From Solanum dulcamara (lineage: Eukaryota; Streptophyta; Magnoliopsida; Solanales; Solanaceae), in assembly GCF_947179165.1 (NCBI RefSeq), contig NC_077240.1:32288001-32352000 (forward strand): DNA of 64,000 bases, in the 5' to 3' direction. How positions within the stretch are numbered: position 1 is the first letter of the stretch; each line of letters starts with the position of its first letter. The position numbers and the translations under genes were made by a program. Shown here one piece after another: positions 60,175 to 64,000 of the stretch. The notes under the pieces were generated by a model that saw nothing but the letters and a program-made list of their open reading frames with translations, was not told where the DNA came from and ran no database searches.

Positions 60175-60328
60175 AGGACGCAAGCTAAATCCAAACTTGC
60201 GCTCCTTATTTGCTTGAAAAACACTACATGTTATTGTTATTCTTACACTGTCACTTGCATTTTCTATCGAGTCTTTGGCCGTACACAAAACACACACTGG
60301 TTCACGCGGGGAGTGTCTCACACTCCCC
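60175..60328 (+). other. leader hairpins between primer site and ORF1
   Basis: Two fold-backs: GGACGCAAG with CTTGCGCTCC (60177-60205, one bulge), and GGGGAGTG-TCTCA-CACTCCCC (60308-60328), a perfect 8-bp stem with a 5-base loop. In retroelements this interval often carries packaging or dimerisation signals; that role is inferred. Confidence 0.5.
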
Positions 60329-60632
60329 CAAACCTTCTTTTGGATTCTTTAGTTTCAGAGTTTGCACAATAAGATCAGTGTGCCTTCTCGCAAACATTCA
60401 GTCCACTCTTGAATATCTAGGAAAAAATCTTACTCTAGAAAATAGGTCATGATGCATACACCTTAGGCGAGGCGATCCAAGGCACCGTCTTCGCAATTAG
60501 GAAATCCACCCTTTGTCAAAGGTTATACACCTAACGACATATTTTATGTGAAAGTTGTTATGAATGATACAAACAAAAACACATGACGGATTTGGAATAA
60601 ACATACTTATCATACCCTTACCTTTCTTTCAG

Positions 60633-61561
60633 ATGAATATCAACCAAAACCTCCCAAACATTCAGATGGTTGTCTCGGCCCCCCATACGATACAAAATTG
60701 GTGGCAAAACATTCGTAGGGCGCATGGTGTTGAGATCAGAAGGCATTTAGGTGCTTTGTTGTCGCTCATGGGAATTCAAGCCAACAAGATCTTCATTATA
60801 TTGCTGATGGAGTTTTGGGACCCAAGCACTGTGACCTTTAAGTTCTTGGATTTTGAAATCACTCCAACACTAGAGGAATTTAGTATTTTTCTTGAATTAC
60901 CAATAAGAGGAAGAACACCGATATGCCCATCAACCATAAGTACAGAAGGTTTCCTTGGGTTGTTAGGGCTGCGTATCTTGCCATCACTAAGGCGTGCAGA
61001 AAATGGGAAGGTAAAGTTGGACTATCTTTTCCAAAGATTTGGTCGTCTCGAGAGCTTCGATAAGCATCGAGATGAATTTGCATGCACTCGTAGACAATGG
61101 ATGCATATGAGACCAAGGGTATTTGTGATGGCCTTTTTGGGGGCTATGGTCTTCCCAATGAGGTTTCATTCGATAAATATCAATATTCTGCCAATTGTAA
61201 TGGAACTTTTTGCGGTACCGCATAACTATTCCTTGGTGCATATGATTCTCGCTGAAGTATTTCGATCATTGTCAGCATGCACAAGGGGGCATAACTTCTT
61301 TGGGGGCTGTAATTTATTATTATAGATCTGGGCAATAGAGCACTTCTATCGCCGAGAACCACAAAGGGACTACACGATAGACGCCCGCAATTTGATCCAA
61401 AGCCACAATGATCGTCTTAGGTATTGGGACGCACCTATGGGAGAGGAAGAATGGCGTCAGGACGCAACACCTCTATTTCATTAATCTGGTCGGGCTAGGA
61501 GGTATTCAGCCATATGCTCCTCTCCGAGTGTTACGACAATTCAGAGTTGTCCAAGACATAC
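60633..61561 (+). pseudogene. ORF1 of the Ogre-like element (plant-mobile-domain type), broken
   Basis: I take ATG 60633 (MNINQNLPNIQM), which directly follows CCTTTCTTTCAG, an acceptor-like site; an in-frame ATG at 60564 lies upstream. The protein shows NWWQNIRRAHG, a long hydrophobic helix, FWDPSTVTFKFLDFEITPTL, LEEFSIFLELPI, LFQRFGRLE, RRQWMHMRPRVFVMAFLGAM. This matches the plant mobile domain / aminotransferase-like layout known from the extra ORF1 of Ogre elements; its function is unknown. TAG at 61323-61325 interrupts it; the frame continues (IWAIEHFYRREPQRDY, RYWDAPMGEEEW) to TAA near 61482, and after a shift LVGLGGIQPYAPLRVLRQF is still readable. It is then cut by LTR C at 61562. Gag and pol are outside. 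Confidence 0.75.
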
Positions 61562-64000
61562 TGTCACGCCCCGGGAGGGTACCCTAGACGTAACCGGCAC
61601 TCAGAAACCATTTATGGCTCCCAAGCGAACCACATAGCCTAATCACACATCCGTTCATTCATTCGATCAGCGGAAGACAAAAGAATAAAGAAAATATTCA
61701 GTGGGCAACTCAAACCTTAGTCTAACTCAAAGAATAAAGGCCATGGGCCAACAAATTCAACTCTAATATTTATCATTATAAACAGTTTGACGAGAATAAC
61801 TCAATCGACTCATCACTATCTAGTCTATGAAGCCTTTATCACTACTATCTAATTGGTGCCAATGACATGTTCATGGCTACCTCAAATCAAAATGAAAAGG
61901 GCTAACTCAATGCAAGAATACACAGACGGTGTCCTCCGAATGTAGGGGAGGACTCACCAATACGCTGAGTGCGAATAGATCCCCAATGATGCTCCTATTG
62001 ACGATCTCTTAAACCTGTCTCTGCATCATGAAACGATGCAGGCCAAATGACGTTAGTACGTGGAATGTACTGGTATGTAAAATGGCAGAATGAAACATAC
62101 CTCAAGGAAGAATAGCAGCGGTCCAAATATTTCAAATTGAAAAGATAAGAGAGACTCAACAAGGCGTCATAAGTCTAAAGTAATAATACATTTTTAGACA
62201 AAGATCAATCATATACCATACAGTCCAATCCAATCATACACTATACCGTTCAACCAACTTATTTACAATTCGATCCCTTTCAATCATGTACAATCTACTA
62301 GACATTCAACTCAAACATCAGCTCAAAGGACTCAACTCAATAAATATGCAAATTAAATTATGCAACGTTTTACAATTCAACTCAAAAGACTCAACTCAAT
62401 AAATATATATGACAACTCACTCAAGTGTCCTAAGTCTAACAAGAAATCGTTTAGACAGGACTAACTCATAAGCATATAGCAACTCACTCAACTCAACTAA
62501 CTCAGAGCACTATCACGACCTAAATGAGAGTTTCTCTTAACCGACAACCAACACTTATGAGCCAGTGAAGGTACAACGAAACGACGTCGTTGCCACGCCT
62601 GTTCATACCTTGCCAGGGCATGAACGACGAACCTCATGGATCCAATCCAACCAAGTCCTATAATGTCAGGACAAATCTCTCGGGGAAGCATCGGACTTAA
62701 CGGTTCAATCCCCCCTACGTTTGGCAACACAGGTATTGGGTTCGAGTATGGACTGTACTCTTGCTCAATTCGGTGCTCGATACTCCTCCCATGACTCCAT
62801 GCTCATAAAACTCCTTCAATCATCTCAAACAAGCCCTCACGGCTAGTTTCATGTGGAACATTGCCACCTCATCAACCCTGTTCTCATTTCAACTCAATTA
62901 ACTCATAATGACAAGTCTCATTGGACCTTCTTTCAAATCAACTCATCTCAAATCATCAAACTCTTCTCTTTAAAAATTTATACAATCTCGACTCAATGAA
63001 TGTAGAAAATGTTATGTACATCAAAATATAATTTCAACTCCTCAACTCAAACTCAAAATAAATACTTTAATGTAACGATACTCAACTCATTTAAAGGCTC
63101 TTCATACTCAACTCATACTTAAACTCCTTTCTAAATCAAAGATAAAACTAATAATTCTTTAGACTCAAAATAGTGTATAAGTAGTTTATGCAAAAAGGTT
63201 CACAATTAATTTATTTAAAGCTCCTCCTTAAGAGATAATTTATTTTTAAAATATTTCTAAGACTCCAATCAACTCAAATTATGCACATCATATACCACAA
63301 AATCACATTAGACTCCAATCCACTTCATCACACAACATCCTCATCAATATACCTCTTCATCAATCATTCTACGCATATTAAATAATCACTATTCACATCA
63401 TCACTCACACCATCATCGAAACATCATCATTCACGTCACCATCAAATATTATCATCACATCATTATCAAACATCTACTCCGCAAATCTTCATTTTAGTCC
63501 TATGTTCACATTATAGAAACAAAGGGACATTCTTAACTATCCCATTCATCCTTTTCATTCCAATCAATACATATATACACAAAACCATCCACCTCAACTC
63601 AAGACAAATTATGACCAAAGAAATCTCATCTTGGGTTCATGTGAATGAAACATGAATCCATACCTTCAATAAAACTCAACTCAAGAATATCGTCAATACC
63701 TATAAATCTATATACAAAGATACATTTGTAGTTAATAATATGAAATATAACTATTTAGTAACTCAAATCATTAAAAACATCAATCAACCAATAGTATCTA
63801 AAAACCTTCTATAGTTTAGGAAACTTTCAAGAAAACCTTCTTAGAAGGTTCAACTCTTTCACAACTCCTATTCAACACATCTATGGGCATATGGAAGAAC
63901 TCAATCCATATTTTAGGTTAGCCTTACATACCTTGTTTGAAGACTTTGAAGGAACTTGATGTTAGGTCTTCAATGGAAGACTTGAATCCTTGAAACTCTT
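61562..64000 (-). repeat. LTR of family C (related to B), runs off the window
   Basis: Starts TGTCACGCCCCGGGAGGGTA, like LTR B but with CTAGACGTAACCGG. It keeps the B block TCTGCATCATGAAACGATGC and GTACGTGGAATGTAC (62021-62075), while most other text differs. The left flank is CATAC (61557-61561), the expected target copy to look for beyond the window. In the direction of the element this is the minus strand and 61562 is the LTR 3' end. It is rich in AACTCAACTC. The 77-codon minus frame at 62497-62730 has no motif. Confidence 0.85.

Noticed and set aside
60880..61362. Minus-strand frames of 60-84 codons
   Set aside because: Shadows of the Ogre-like ORF1, which has recognisable domain text on the plus strand.

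Overview
This window looks like repeat-dense plant nuclear DNA, probably heterochromatin of an asterid. Solanaceae is my best guess, from the style of the long Ty3/gypsy LTRs (chromodomain-type integrase tails, initiator-tRNA-Met primer sites, LTRs of 1.9-2.6 kb) and one SINE-like tail; this is inference from memory, not a search. AT content is high. I find no convincing intact host gene and no tRNA, rRNA or CRISPR. Most of the window is transposons nested in one another and at different stages of decay.

Layout. 1-8538: a CACTA (En/Spm) DNA transposon cut by the left window edge, with both subterminal repeat arrays, a decayed TNP2-type transposase gene and a decayed five-exon second gene, both on the minus strand. 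8542-12513: an old LTR scrap, a MITE and unique AT-rich DNA. 12514-24652: Ty3/gypsy element A (plus strand) with a solo LTR (family B) nested in its 5' LTR and an internal 1.6-kb tandem duplication of gag-PR-RT. 25358-30689: element D (plus), reduced to its LTR, primer site and a piece of integrase, with solo LTR E nested in its LTR. 30690-36780: a pile of fragments: an E-like LTR end, minus-strand element F (gag, primer site, LTR), part of LTR G, and a plus-strand gag H. 36781-42309: the least repetitive stretch, with a poly-C tract, MITEs, a SINE-like tail and a few splice-bounded segments of unknown meaning.

42310-64000: a deep nest. An A-type LTR plus gag start (42310-45461) is interrupted by a giant LTR of about 6 kb, Ogre/Tat-like (45462-60018), followed by its primer site, leader and a broken ORF1 of plant-mobile-domain type. 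Inside the giant LTR lies family B: a minus-strand element with an uninterrupted gag-PR-RT-RNase H frame that lost integrase by deletion, and next to it a solo LTR with a perfect CTAAT target duplication. The flank and LTR (45321-47888) are repeated at 51733-54300 with a constant offset of 6412 bp, so the locus is either a recent tandem duplication or an assembly join of two haplotypes. The Ogre-like internal region is itself cut at 61562 by another minus-strand LTR (family C) that runs off the window.

The most useful observations are the 45-55 kb duplication, the single long open gag-pol frame, and a short block (two GTAC half-sites, often TGACGTCA, then a 6-8-bp hairpin) that recurs in LTRs of otherwise different families.
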